Part shown: positions 16,049 through 24,983 of the stretch, piece after piece
How positions within the stretch are numbered: position 1 is the first letter of the stretch
Layout of the letters: every line of letters starts with the position of its first letter
Source: Kaistia terrae
GTDB taxonomy: Bacteria > Pseudomonadota > Alphaproteobacteria > Rhizobiales > Kaistiaceae
Length of the DNA stretch: 64,000 nt
Assembly: GCF_026344005.1 (NCBI RefSeq)
Contig: NZ_JAPKNH010000010.1
Coordinates: forward strand, 1 to 64,000
Direction of reading: 5' to 3'
Translations under genes and position numbers: made by a program
Notes under the pieces: model-generated
What the model was told of the DNA's origin: nothing
Databases searched by the model: none
What the model saw: the letters and a program-made list of their open reading frames with translations, nothing else

Positions 16049-17365
16049 ATGTCGCTTGATATCGCTACCCGCGTCTATAATCACGGCTTCCGGATCGATC
16101 CCATCGTCCGCACGCTGCTGGATACGGACTTCTACAAGTTCCTGATGCTGCAGCTCATTCGCGAAAAATCGCGCGATGTCCGGGCGACGTTCGGGTTGAT
16201 CAACCGGACCAAGACGGTGCGCCTGGCCGATGTCATCAACGAACAGGAGCTGCGCGACCAGCTCGACCATGCGCGTACGCTGCGCTTCCAGAAGAACGAG
16301 CTGATCTGGCTTGCCGGCAACACGTTCTATGGCGTGAAGCAGATCTTCAAGCCCGACTTCCTGGAGTGGCTGGAAGGTTTTCAGCTACCGGAATACGAGC
16401 TGCGCCGCACCGATGACGGCCAGTATGAGCTGCGCTTCGAGGGGCTTTGGAGCGAGACGACACTTTGGGAAGTGCCGGCGCTCGCCATCGTCAGCGAGCT
16501 GCGCGGCCGAGCCGCCATGAAAGGCATGAGCCGGTTCGAACTCGACGTGCTTTATGCCAAGGCCAAGGCCAAGCTCTGGAGCAAGATCGAGCGCCTGCGC
16601 GTCCTTGCCCAGGAAGGCCCGTTGAAGGTTTCCGATTTCGGCACCCGCCGCCGCCATAGCTATCTCTGGCAGAAATGGTGCGTCGAGGCGCTTCAGGAGG
16701 GGCTTGGCGATAATTTCGTCGGTACCTCCAACGTCAAGATGGCGATGGCCGCCGGCCTTGAGGCGATCGGCACCAATGCGCATGAGCTGCCGATGGTCTA
16801 CGCCGCCCTGGCCGAAACCGACGAAGAACTGCGCAACGCGCCTTATGACGTGCTGCGCGACTGGCAGGAAATGTATGACGGCAATCTGCTGGTCATGCTG
16901 CCCGACACCTATGGCACGACGCAGTTCCTGCGCAACGCGCCGGACTGGATCTTGAACTGGAAGGGCCTGCGCCCGGATTCAAAGCCGCCGATCGAGGGCG
17001 CCGAGGAAGCCATCGCCTGGTGGCAGCTGCATGGCTCCGATCCGCGTGAAAAGCTGATCGTGCTGTCGGACGGCATGGACATCGACACGATCGAGGACGC
17101 GTCGCGGCATTTCCGCAACCGGGTCAATCTCTCGATCGGCTGGGGCACCAACGTCACCAATGACTTCCGCCATTGTGCGCCGGACGGCAAGGACGACCGG
17201 CTGCAGGCGATCTCGCTGGTCTGCAAGGTTGTCTCGGCCAATGGTCGCCCGGCGGTCAAGCTCTCCGACAACGCCAACAAGGCGACGGGACCAGCCGACG
17301 AGATCGCGCGCTACCGCCGCGTCTTCGGCCACCAGGATCTGATGGCCCAGCCGCTCCTCGTTTGA
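16049..17365 (+). CDS. pncB: Nicotinate phosphoribosyltransferase
   Basis: A 438-residue enzyme of the NAD salvage pathway that makes nicotinate mononucleotide from nicotinate and PRPP with ATP hydrolysis. Recognisable features are [13 protein letters not shown] near the N terminus (residue about 22), [11 protein letters not shown] (about 198-208), the substrate-binding GTNAHELPM (about 243-251) and the phosphate-binding region [10 protein letters not shown]-like [10 protein letters not shown] (about 365). ATG at 16049 ([11 protein letters not shown]) fits family length. An ATG 12 bp upstream is equally possible, as neither has a strong ribosome site. Confidence 0.95.
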   Translation: MSLDIATRVYNHGFRIDPIVRTLLDTDFYKFLMLQLIREKSRDVRATFGLINRTKTVRLADVINEQELRDQLDHARTLRFQKNELIWLAGNTFYGVKQIFKPDFLEWLEGFQLPEYELRRTDDGQYELRFEGLWSETTLWEVPALAIVSELRGRAAMKGMSRFELDVLYAKAKAKLWSKIERLRVLAQEGPLKVSDFGTRRRHSYLWQKWCVEALQEGLGDNFVGTSNVKMAMAAGLEAIGTNAHELPMVYAALAETDEELRNAPYDVLRDWQEMYDGNLLVMLPDTYGTTQFLRNAPDWILNWKGLRPDSKPPIEGAEEAIAWWQLHGSDPREKLIVLSDGMDIDTIEDASRHFRNRVNLSIGWGTNVTNDFRHCAPDGKDDRLQAISLVCKVVSANGRPAVKLSDNANKATGPADEIARYRRVFGHQDLMAQPLLV

Positions 17366-17401
17366 GGGGCGGAGCGGGGCAAGGCTTGGAGCCCAGTTCC
17401 G

Positions 17402-17520
17402 CCGTCATTCCTGCGAAAGCAGGAATCCATGCTGCGGCTAGGTTCGCATATCTGTCATTCCGCTTGCGGCCGAGCGTGGCGCCACGGACGAGTGGATCCC
17501 TGCTTCCGCAGGGATGACGG
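17402..17520. repeat. Imperfect inverted repeat CCGTCATTCCTGC type
   Basis: Two 28-base arms (17402-17429 and 17493-17520) are inverted copies differing at about three positions. Each arm itself folds as a small CCTGC/GCAGG hairpin. This is a dispersed-repeat type common between alphaproteobacterial genes. No ORF inside. Confidence 0.75.
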
Positions 17521-17544
17521 CGAGGGTGGTTCACGGATAGCGCG

Positions 17545-17595
17545 TAAACCCTCACCCGCCGCACTGCGTGCGTCGACCTCTCCCTCAGGGAGAGG
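17545..17595 (-). repeat. 51-bp palindromic repeat, copy B
   Basis: Exact reverse complement of the element at 10926-10976. It lies just beyond the 3' end of the GH144-type gene, read from the opposite side, so in both places the hairpin end faces the stop codon of the neighbouring gene. Confidence 0.85.
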
Positions 17596-17618
17596 TGAGA
17601 AGCAGCTTGACCCCTGCC

Positions 17619-18950
17619 TCAAACCACCGCCGTGCCCGAAAAATGCGGGCTCTGGAAATCGAGCCGCTGCAATCCCCGACGCACTTCCGCATCGCGCATG
17701 AACAGGTCCCAGATCAGGCCGGTGCGGTAGTTTTCGATCATGATGATCTGCGGCCCCTGGTCGATGGCGAGATGGGTTTTCGCCACCCAGTCTGCGCTTT
17801 CGCTGAAGGCGTCGAAGAAGCCGTATTCGCCCCAGAGGCGGTCGCCCATTCCGTCGAAATGACGCAACGCCTGCATGGCGATATCGGGCGCATAGGGCAG
17901 GCTGGAGATCGCCGCCGTTGGGGCGATGACGCCACGGTCATTGTCGGGTGCGTGCGCGGAATAGCCGGTCGGATTGTCGCTGGCCGACAGGCCCCAGCAA
18001 TCCGGTCCATAACCCTTGAACCCGCCGGGATTGGCGACGCAGTAGGCATAGTTCAGCTGCGTATGGGCGACATTCTGCGCCCAGTAATCGGCATAGCGAT
18101 CGGTCAGGCCGCGCGGGTCGAGGCCGAGAAACGAATAATGCGCAAAGAACAGCGGCCCGCCGCCATCCGGCCCAAGCGGCAGGTCGACGCCATATTGGGT
18201 GCGGCGGTTGATAAAGGTGCGGCTTTGGGCGAAGCCGTTGTGATAGGCGATCGGCGGGATTGAATATTGCTCGGCGCCGGCCGCCAGCACGAAGAGGATG
18301 AGACACTCGTTCCAGCCGAGGATCTCATGGTTCATCGCCCAGCCATGGTTCGGGCTCCAGTGCCAGTAGAGCCCCTCGCGACCATCCCGGGTGAACCAGC
18401 TCCATTCGACGGCGCGGCGCATCCCCTCGATCCGGCCGCGCAGCCAGGGCTCCCTGCCGTCGTCGCGGTCGAAATAGACCTGCGCCGCGATCAGGCCCTG
18501 GATCCAGAACGCTGTCTCGACCAGGTCGGCGCCATCGTCCTTGCGGGCATAGCGCACCACCTTGCCGGTCGTGCCGTTCATGAAGTGCGGATAGACGCCA
18601 TGAAAGCTGTCGGCCTGTTCCAGAAAGCCGATCATCTTGTGCAGCCGCTCGACGGCTTCGGCGCGAGAAATCCAGCCGCGCTCGACGGCGATGACGATCG
18701 CCATGACGCCGAAGCCGGAGCCGCCCAGTGTGACGACTTCGTCATTGCCAAGCGTGCGGTCGCGCGCCAGCCCGCTGACGGGATGGCCGAAATCCCAGAA
18801 GTAGCGGAAGCTCTGGCGCTGGACGCGCTCCAGCAGTGCGTCGTCGTCCAGTCTTCCTGACGTCGTGGTGGCGGCCGTCAGGCTGGGGGCGCGAACCGCC
18901 TTAGCTGGCTTGCTCGACGCGGGATGCTTGGGGCTCTTGGGTTTGTTCAT
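17619..18950 (-). CDS. Glucoamylase-fold protein, GH144-like (beta-1,2-glucanase family)
   Basis: A 443-residue protein of the Pfam glycoamylase (PF10091) type, an (alpha/alpha)6 barrel. Typical segments are FRYFWDFGHPVSGLARDR (about residues 48-65), GGSGFGVMAIVIAVERG, YPHFMNGTTG, the acidic YWHWSPNHGWAMNHEILGWNE stretch (about 190) and GLSASDNP (about 345). Stand-alone members include GH144 endo-beta-1,2-glucanases, so the natural substrate may be (cyclic) beta-1,2-glucan; this is inferred from family. No signal peptide is seen at the chosen start. The first 50 nt overlap the end of the transporter gene upstream, which suggests coupled translation, although an internal non-ATG start cannot be excluded. 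Confidence 0.82.
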   Translation of the reverse strand: MNKPKSPKHPASSKPAKAVRAPSLTAATTTSGRLDDDALLERVQRQSFRYFWDFGHPVSGLARDRTLGNDEVVTLGGSGFGVMAIVIAVERGWISRAEAVERLHKMIGFLEQADSFHGVYPHFMNGTTGKVVRYARKDDGADLVETAFWIQGLIAAQVYFDRDDGREPWLRGRIEGMRRAVEWSWFTRDGREGLYWHWSPNHGWAMNHEILGWNECLILFVLAAGAEQYSIPPIAYHNGFAQSRTFINRRTQYGVDLPLGPDGGGPLFFAHYSFLGLDPRGLTDRYADYWAQNVAHTQLNYAYCVANPGGFKGYGPDCWGLSASDNPTGYSAHAPDNDRGVIAPTAAISSLPYAPDIAMQALRHFDGMGDRLWGEYGFFDAFSESADWVAKTHLAIDQGPQIIMIENYRTGLIWDLFMRDAEVRRGLQRLDFQSPHFSGTAVV

Positions 18951-20763
18951 CCGGGGCTCGGGTCGCTGCGGTGGCGGGATCGGGCGCTGGTGGATCGGGG
19001 CGCTCCGTTGTCTTGTCGGGCTCGGCATCCACCAGATTGATGGTGCGCGCATAGAAATCGCCGGTGGTGGCGCGGCTGGAAACGGTGACGACGGCTGATT
19101 GGGCCAAGTCTTCGTTCAGGATCGAGGTGAAGATCGCGCGCTGTTCCTCGTCGAGTCCGTCAACGACCTGCTCGGTGAAGACCCATTGCGGCTTCAACAG
19201 CAACAGGCGTGCGAAGGTCAGCCGTTCCTCGTCGTCATAGGAGATTTCCTTGGCCCAGCGCGCCTTGCGGTCGAGCGACCCGGCAAGCCGGCCAAGGCCG
19301 ACGCGCTGCATCGCCGCCTGAAGCTCGTCATCACTGAATCCCGATGGCGCCAGCGGATAGGTCAGGGCGGCGCGCAGCGAACCGTCCGGCACATAGGGAC
19401 GCTCCGGCATGAACATCACCTTGGCGCGTGGGGGGCGGCTGATCTTGCCGGCGCCCCATGGCCAGAGGCCGGCCAGCGCCGAGAACAGCGCGCCATGGCC
19501 GGCGCCGGTGCGGTCGACGATCAGCACGCGGTCGCCCGGTGCGATCACGACCTGCGTCTGATCGAGAACGGCGCGTTCGCCGGTCCAGTCGATCGCGACG
19601 TTGTCGAGCTCCAGATTGCCGAGCGGCGCGAGGTCATATTCGATGCGCTCGCCATGGGAGCGCGGTTGTTCGAGCGTCACCAGGGCCTGGCGGAAGCTCA
19701 TCACGCGGGCGAGCGTGGCGCGCCAGTCGGCGATGGCGCTGAAATTGTCGACGAACCAGCGCAGGCTGTTCTGAACCTGGTTGAAGGCGCCGACCACCAT
19801 CATCAGCTCGCCGAAGGAAAGCGTGCCGCCGAAATAGGCGGGAGCGGCGATGACGATCGGCGCGACGAGGCCGATCCAGCCATAGCCGGCGGTGACCCAG
19901 GTCAGCCGCGCCAGCGCGTTGACGAAGCGCCGCGTGATGTCGATGACCCGGCCGAGTTCTTCGTCGAGATGCTGCTTTTCGTCTGCCTCGCCCGCGTTGA
20001 GGACGATGCCGTTGGCGTTTTCGTTGACCTGCACCATGGCGAAGCGAAGATCCGCCTCGCGGGCATAGCGCTCGACGCCGATGCCGATCAGCGGCCGGCC
20101 GATGCGCCAGCTCACCCACGAGCCGGTCAAGGCGAAGATCAGGGCGCACCAGACCATGTAGCCGGGAATGATGAAGCTGTAGCCGGCGACGGTCAGCACG
20201 ACACCGCTCGACAGCACCCACAGCACGCCGACGAAGCTGATGAGCAGCAGCGTCGACTGGAACAAGCCGATGCCGAGGCCGGCTGAAAGCTCGGCCAGAT
20301 GCTTGGCGTCTTCATGCACGCGCTGGTCGGGATTGACGCCGATATCGCCGGCATCGCCCAGCATGACGAGGCGCCGCGGCGCCAGCCATTGCGTGATCAG
20401 GTCGCGCGTCAGCCATTGCCGCGATTGCAGGGTGATCATCTGCGCGAGCCAGGTCTGCGCGACGTTCAGCACCAGCAGCACGCCGGCGATGCCGAAGAAC
20501 ACCATCAGGTAGTAGAGGAAGGACGAGAAGTTGCGCGTCTCGATCGCGTTGTAGAACGGGCTGTTCCAGGCGTTCAGCACCACCTGCATGCCGGCCGTGG
20601 CGATGATGACGGTGACGATGCCGATCGTGAGCAGAACGAAATCGCGCCGACCGGACGAGTTCCAGAGCGCGGAGACGAAGGCCCTGAACTGTTGGACCAG
20701 CTCCGCGATCTCGTCCGTTACGCCGTCGGCGTTCTCGGTGGTGTCATCGGGTCTTTCCGTCAT
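18901..20763 (-). CDS. SbmA/YddA-type ABC transporter with eroded ATPase domain
   Basis: A 620-residue protein. Residues 30-350 form the SbmA/BacA-like transmembrane domain (six helices, LNAWNSPFYNAIE, QRVHEDAK). Residues 375-580 have the fold pattern of an ATP-binding domain, but every catalytic motif is altered: Walker A reads DRTGAGHGAL (417-426, the Lys is His), the signature reads ISYDDEERL (507-515), Walker B reads WVFTEQ (Asp is Thr), and the H-loop His is absent (VSSRAT). A Pro/Asp/Thr-rich tail follows (581-620). Family members import peptides or antimicrobial drugs; SbmA/BacA lack an ATPase and use proton force. I infer this protein cannot hydrolyse ATP. The reading frame is intact. 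Confidence 0.85.
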   Translation of the reverse strand: MTERPDDTTENADGVTDEIAELVQQFRAFVSALWNSSGRRDFVLLTIGIVTVIIATAGMQVVLNAWNSPFYNAIETRNFSSFLYYLMVFFGIAGVLLVLNVAQTWLAQMITLQSRQWLTRDLITQWLAPRRLVMLGDAGDIGVNPDQRVHEDAKHLAELSAGLGIGLFQSTLLLISFVGVLWVLSSGVVLTVAGYSFIIPGYMVWCALIFALTGSWVSWRIGRPLIGIGVERYAREADLRFAMVQVNENANGIVLNAGEADEKQHLDEELGRVIDITRRFVNALARLTWVTAGYGWIGLVAPIVIAAPAYFGGTLSFGELMMVVGAFNQVQNSLRWFVDNFSAIADWRATLARVMSFRQALVTLEQPRSHGERIEYDLAPLGNLELDNVAIDWTGERAVLDQTQVVIAPGDRVLIVDRTGAGHGALFSALAGLWPWGAGKISRPPRAKVMFMPERPYVPDGSLRAALTYPLAPSGFSDDELQAAMQRVGLGRLAGSLDRKARWAKEISYDDEERLTFARLLLLKPQWVFTEQVVDGLDEEQRAIFTSILNEDLAQSAVVTVSSRATTGDFYARTINLVDAEPDKTTERPDPPAPDPATAATRAPDEQTQEPQASRVEQAS

Positions 20764-21128
20764 TACTTCAATTATCCGGCTTCGGCGCAGACGAGCATAC
20801 CGCCCGGGGGGACGAAAACGCGCATCATTCCGTCAAGTGTGGCGGCCAAAGCCGCTTTCCCGGTCAAACTGTTGCAGAACGACATCAAAACAACCGGGTG
20901 CGACCGGAAGCCCCGGCACCTTGTTTCCTGGGTCTCGCGCTTGAGCCCGGTAGACGGCGTGGGCGCTTGCAGCGAAGCGGCCACCGGTTCGCGTCAAGAA
21001 AGCGCGTGCAACCAGTGTGGCGGCGCATTGTGCCGTTTTGGTGAAACGGTGAAATGCTCTAGGATTCCGGCAGGGACGAAATCCGGTACGCCCATGCCCG
21101 GATCGACAAGACGGTTCGGGAGGACCTC
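20764..21128. other. Intergenic region between divergent transporter and glpK
   Basis: About 365 bp with no supported gene. It contains the glpK ribosome site (GGGAGGA, 7-9 bp before the ATG). No operator palindrome for a GlpR-like repressor or other conserved element was recognised. Confidence 0.4.
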
Positions 21129-22619
<1,491 letters not shown>

Positions 22620-22700
22620 GACAGGGCGTCCCTGTGTGATTGGCGTCACAGTTCCGTAAGGGAAAATGCGTAACATGGTGTCTTCCGTCAGGAGGTCACC

Positions 22701-22976
22701 ATGCTCCGCACGATCGGAATTGCCTTCGCCATCCTATCGATTTCCTGGGTCGCATCCACCGGCGCCCGGGCCGAGGATGCGCCGCCCAAGGTGGTCCCTG
22801 CCGAATGCAGGAAGATCGACCGCTGCATTCCGACCCGCGAAATTCTGGACCGCAGCGGGGGCCTGGACGGCAAGGTCGTCCTGGATGACAAAGCCGCCCT
22901 GGACGACAAGTCCGTCCTGGACAAGACCTGGATCCGGCTCGACACGGAGAAGAGCCCGTTGACCGATGTCCGTTGA
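22701..22976 (+). CDS. Small secreted protein with LDDK repeats
   Basis: A 91-residue protein I do not recognise. It has a Sec signal peptide (MLRTIGIAFAILSISWVAS, cleavage after ARA near residue 24), two Cys in ECRKIDRC that could form a disulfide, and a short run of near-repeats GLDGKVVLDDKAALDDKSV (about residues 54-72) continuing LDKTWIRLD. AGGAGG lies 6-11 bp before the ATG, strongly supporting expression. An antisense frame of similar length exists but lacks a ribosome site. Confidence 0.7.
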   Translation: MLRTIGIAFAILSISWVASTGARAEDAPPKVVPAECRKIDRCIPTREILDRSGGLDGKVVLDDKAALDDKSVLDKTWIRLDTEKSPLTDVR

Positions 22977-22997
22977 TCCGCCGGGTCGCTGCCGCCG

Positions 22998-23501
22998 TTA
23001 CTCGAACTTCCCGAGATAGTCGGGCTTGCCGAGGGCGATGCCCTTGTGCCGCAGGATGTCGTAGGCGGTGGTGACGTGGAAGAAGAAGTTCGGCAGCGCG
23101 TGGTTGAGCAAATAGGTCTTGCCGTCCAGTTGCAGCGCGCCGTTCCGCATCGAGATCGTCCTGGACTCGCTGCCGTCGAGCGCCTCGGGCGGGATCGCCT
23201 TCAGGAATTCCACCGTGCGCTGGATCCGGGCCTTCAACTCGGCGAAACTCGTCTCCGTATCGGCAAAGCTCGGATTGTCGACGCCCGACAGGCGGGCTCC
23301 GGCGCCCTTGGCGGTGTCGCTGGCGCGCTGGATCTGGCCGGCGAGCGTCAGCATGTCGGCCGCGAGGCGACCGTCGATCAGGCTTTGCGGGTCAATCCCG
23401 TCGGCGGCGCTCTGCGCCACGGCCTTGTCGAGGATGGCCTCGAGATTTCCGAACGACCGGATGAACACCGGAATGGAAGCCTCATAGATCGATAGCGCCA
23501 T
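22998..23501 (-). CDS. DUF1993 family protein
   Basis: A 167-residue cytoplasmic protein of the DUF1993 family, a predicted four-helix DinB-like bundle. It starts MALSIYEASIPVFIRSFGNL, contains DTAKGAGARLSG and SFAELKARIQRTVEFL, and ends with FFFHVTTAYDILRHKGIALG, all typical. The in-frame extension up to 23792 covers the sRNA terminator and is rejected. The molecular function of the family is unknown. Convergent with the preceding small secreted protein. Confidence 0.85.
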   Translation of the reverse strand: MALSIYEASIPVFIRSFGNLEAILDKAVAQSAADGIDPQSLIDGRLAADMLTLAGQIQRASDTAKGAGARLSGVDNPSFADTETSFAELKARIQRTVEFLKAIPPEALDGSESRTISMRNGALQLDGKTYLLNHALPNFFFHVTTAYDILRHKGIALGKPDYLGKFE

Positions 23502-23692
23502 GATTGTCTCGGATGCTGGGGCGCGTGGCCGGGTTCCGTCACGCGCGTCTGCGGGACCGGAAGATGGGCGTGCGCCTGGATCCGTTTCAAGTGGCTGGCG
23601 AAGATTTGGCTGGGGGAGGGGCGGCGCTCGGCTGGTTTCAGCGTCTGGCCTGTCATGGCGTCCGGCCGGCAAAACATCGGCTTGCGGATCGG

Positions 23693-23820
23693 CCATAAAA
23701 AAAGCGCCCGTCGGGGAGGAGGTCGACGGGCGCTTTAGTTGATGGTGCCGCACAAGGGAGGAGGTTTGTGGGCACCTAATCGCAGGGAACAAGGGAGGAG
23801 GTTTGTTCCCTGACGAATCT
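23693..23820 (-). ncRNA. CcsR-type ('cuckoo') sRNA array: three CCUCCUCCC-loop hairpins
   Basis: Read on the minus strand, three consecutive hairpins each present the identical loop ACCTCCTCCC: 23783-23812 (10-bp perfect stem), 23744-23776 (11-bp stem with one bulge) and 23701-23736 (13-bp perfect stem followed by a T-tract, hence an intrinsic terminator). They begin 15 bp after the DUF1127 stop codon. This is the arrangement known for CcaF1-CcsR in Rhodobacter and for the cuckoo RNAs of Rhizobiales: stress-induced sRNAs processed from the 3' UTR of a DUF1127 mRNA. The CCUCCUCCC loop is an anti-Shine-Dalgarno sequence. Identity rests on motif, fold and location. Confidence 0.85.
23701..23736 (-). 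terminator. Intrinsic terminator, third CCUCCUCCC hairpin
   Basis: AAAGCGCCCGTCG/CGACGGGCGCTTT, a perfect 13-bp stem with the ACCTCCTCCC loop; on the minus strand the stem runs into TTTTTTT. It ends the DUF1127-sRNA transcript and doubles as the third regulatory hairpin. Confidence 0.88.
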
Positions 23821-23827
23821 CGAATTC

Positions 23828-23983
23828 CTAGTAGCCGGCTGCCTGCTTGGCGATCGACTTGATGTCGTGGCGGCTGATGCCCAGATCAGCGAGCTCGCGG
23901 TTGTCCAGGCGGGACAGTTCGCTGCGGGTCTCGCGATACTTGAGCCAGGTCTTGTAGGAGGACATGAGGTTCGTAGCCATCAT
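23828..23983 (-). CDS. DUF1127 small protein (CcaF1-like)
   Basis: A 51-residue Arg-rich protein with the DUF1127 core (YRETRSELSRLDNRELADLG, then ISRHDIKSIAKQAAGY). Such small proteins act in phosphate and carbon metabolism and, as CcaF1 in Rhodobacter, bind RNA and influence sRNA maturation. AGGAAAGGA precedes the ATG pair; the first ATG (23983) is chosen. A longer frame to 24154 has no coding character. It is followed at once by the three-hairpin sRNA array, and palindromes lie upstream. DUF1127 genes are known targets of the LysR regulator VtlR/LsrB in Brucella and Agrobacterium. Confidence 0.9.
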   Translation of the reverse strand: MMATNLMSSYKTWLKYRETRSELSRLDNRELADLGISRHDIKSIAKQAAGY

Positions 23984-24123
23984 CGGTTCCTTTCCTGGTG
24001 GCCGCTTCGTCTGGCGCCGGATTTCTCTGTCGCCGTCTTGTTGATTGGAATTTAGTCCGCTCCTTCCCGGATGAGCAGTATGAAAAAAATCATGCCAGCA
24101 TTGCGCTGAATGCAGAGCAGCAT

Positions 24124-24153
24124 CTGCAATGCAGTAATTGCTGCGGTGCAGCA
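24124..24153. promoter_or_regulatory. Paired palindromes upstream of the DUF1127-sRNA unit
   Basis: CTGCAATGCAG (24124-24134, 5+1+5) and TGCTGCGGTGCAGCA (24139-24153, 6+3+6) are perfect inverted repeats 4 bp apart, about 140-170 bp upstream of the DUF1127 start. Spacing and symmetry suit a LysR-type tetramer site. VtlR/LsrB is the obvious candidate from its known control of DUF1127 genes in relatives, but this link is inference. Confidence 0.4.
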
Positions 24154-24194
24154 TAATCAGATGACGCGTCCGTTAACGGAACGCTACCGCTACG

Positions 24195-24818
24195 TTAACG
24201 TCCGGCGACCGCCAGCACGACCATGACAAGGCAGGCGACCCACAGGCCGGAGAGCCCGAAAGCGCCATAGGCGATGGCGCCGAGCAGGGCGCCGAGGCAG
24301 AGCGAGGCCCACAATAGAAGGCTCGGTGCCCAGCCCCACTTGTCGCCACCTTGTAGCGCTGAGGCGAGGCGGTGGCCTACCTTGACCAAGGCGCCCGTCA
24401 CATAGGTCAAGCCGATGCCGGGGGCTCCATTGCGCTGGAACACGGCGTTTTCGACGCCCATCGCCAGCGCCATGGCGACAGTGCCGACAAAGGCGATATG
24501 GAAATTGGCTGAAAGAGCCGCGAGGGCGAGAAGGCCGGCCTCGGTCCAGAGGATGGCGGCGCGGCGGCTGCGCCGTCCGTCCTGGCCGACCAGCGCGCCA
24601 AGCGCTGCCCCAAGCACGAAGATCACGATGATGCCGGCGACCTCGCCCGCCTTCATCCAGTCACCGGTGGCGAGATCGACGCCGAGCCTCGTCGTGTTGC
24701 CGCTCATGAACGAGACGAACACGCCGCCGAGATGGCGAAATCCCATCGCGTCGACATAGCCCGCCACGCCGGCAAGGAAGCAGGCAAGCGCCCGCTGTCT
24801 GTTCGAATAATCCAACAT
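24195..24818 (-). CDS. DUF1275 (YoaK) family membrane protein
   Basis: A 207-residue inner-membrane protein with about six hydrophobic helices. The signature GYVDAMGFRHLGGVFVSFMS followed by GNTTR (about residues 20-44) identifies the YoaK/DUF1275 family, whose transport or other function is not established. The ATG at 24818 is chosen over one 36 bp upstream because it matches usual relatives. Neither has a clear ribosome site. Divergent from the L,D-transpeptidase gene. Confidence 0.82.
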   Translation of the reverse strand: MLDYSNRQRALACFLAGVAGYVDAMGFRHLGGVFVSFMSGNTTRLGVDLATGDWMKAGEVAGIIVIFVLGAALGALVGQDGRRSRRAAILWTEAGLLALAALSANFHIAFVGTVAMALAMGVENAVFQRNGAPGIGLTYVTGALVKVGHRLASALQGGDKWGWAPSLLLWASLCLGALLGAIAYGAFGLSGLWVACLVMVVLAVAGR

Positions 24819-24983
24819 CTGCGTAGACCGGATCGGCAGGAGTCTGACCCGCACCAGGGGATGGCGCGGAGGGGAAGGGGCATGAATACCGCAGGCTGCT
24901 TAAGATTTATTAACCCTGTCTTCTTAAATTGGCGGCTGAATACAGAGAATTGTTGTCGCATCCCACAGCGTGGAGAGCCTGCC

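Noticed and set aside
22688-22945. 85-codon minus-strand frame opposite the small secreted protein
   Set aside because: No ribosome site, while the plus-strand frame has AGGAGG, a signal peptide and a clean mature region.
23701-23812. Possible CRISPR array or tandem ribosome-binding sites (repeated GGGAGGAGGT)
   Set aside because: The 10-mers are loops of three hairpins with different stems; unit length, spacing and the terminal T-tract on the minus strand fit an sRNA array, not CRISPR repeats.
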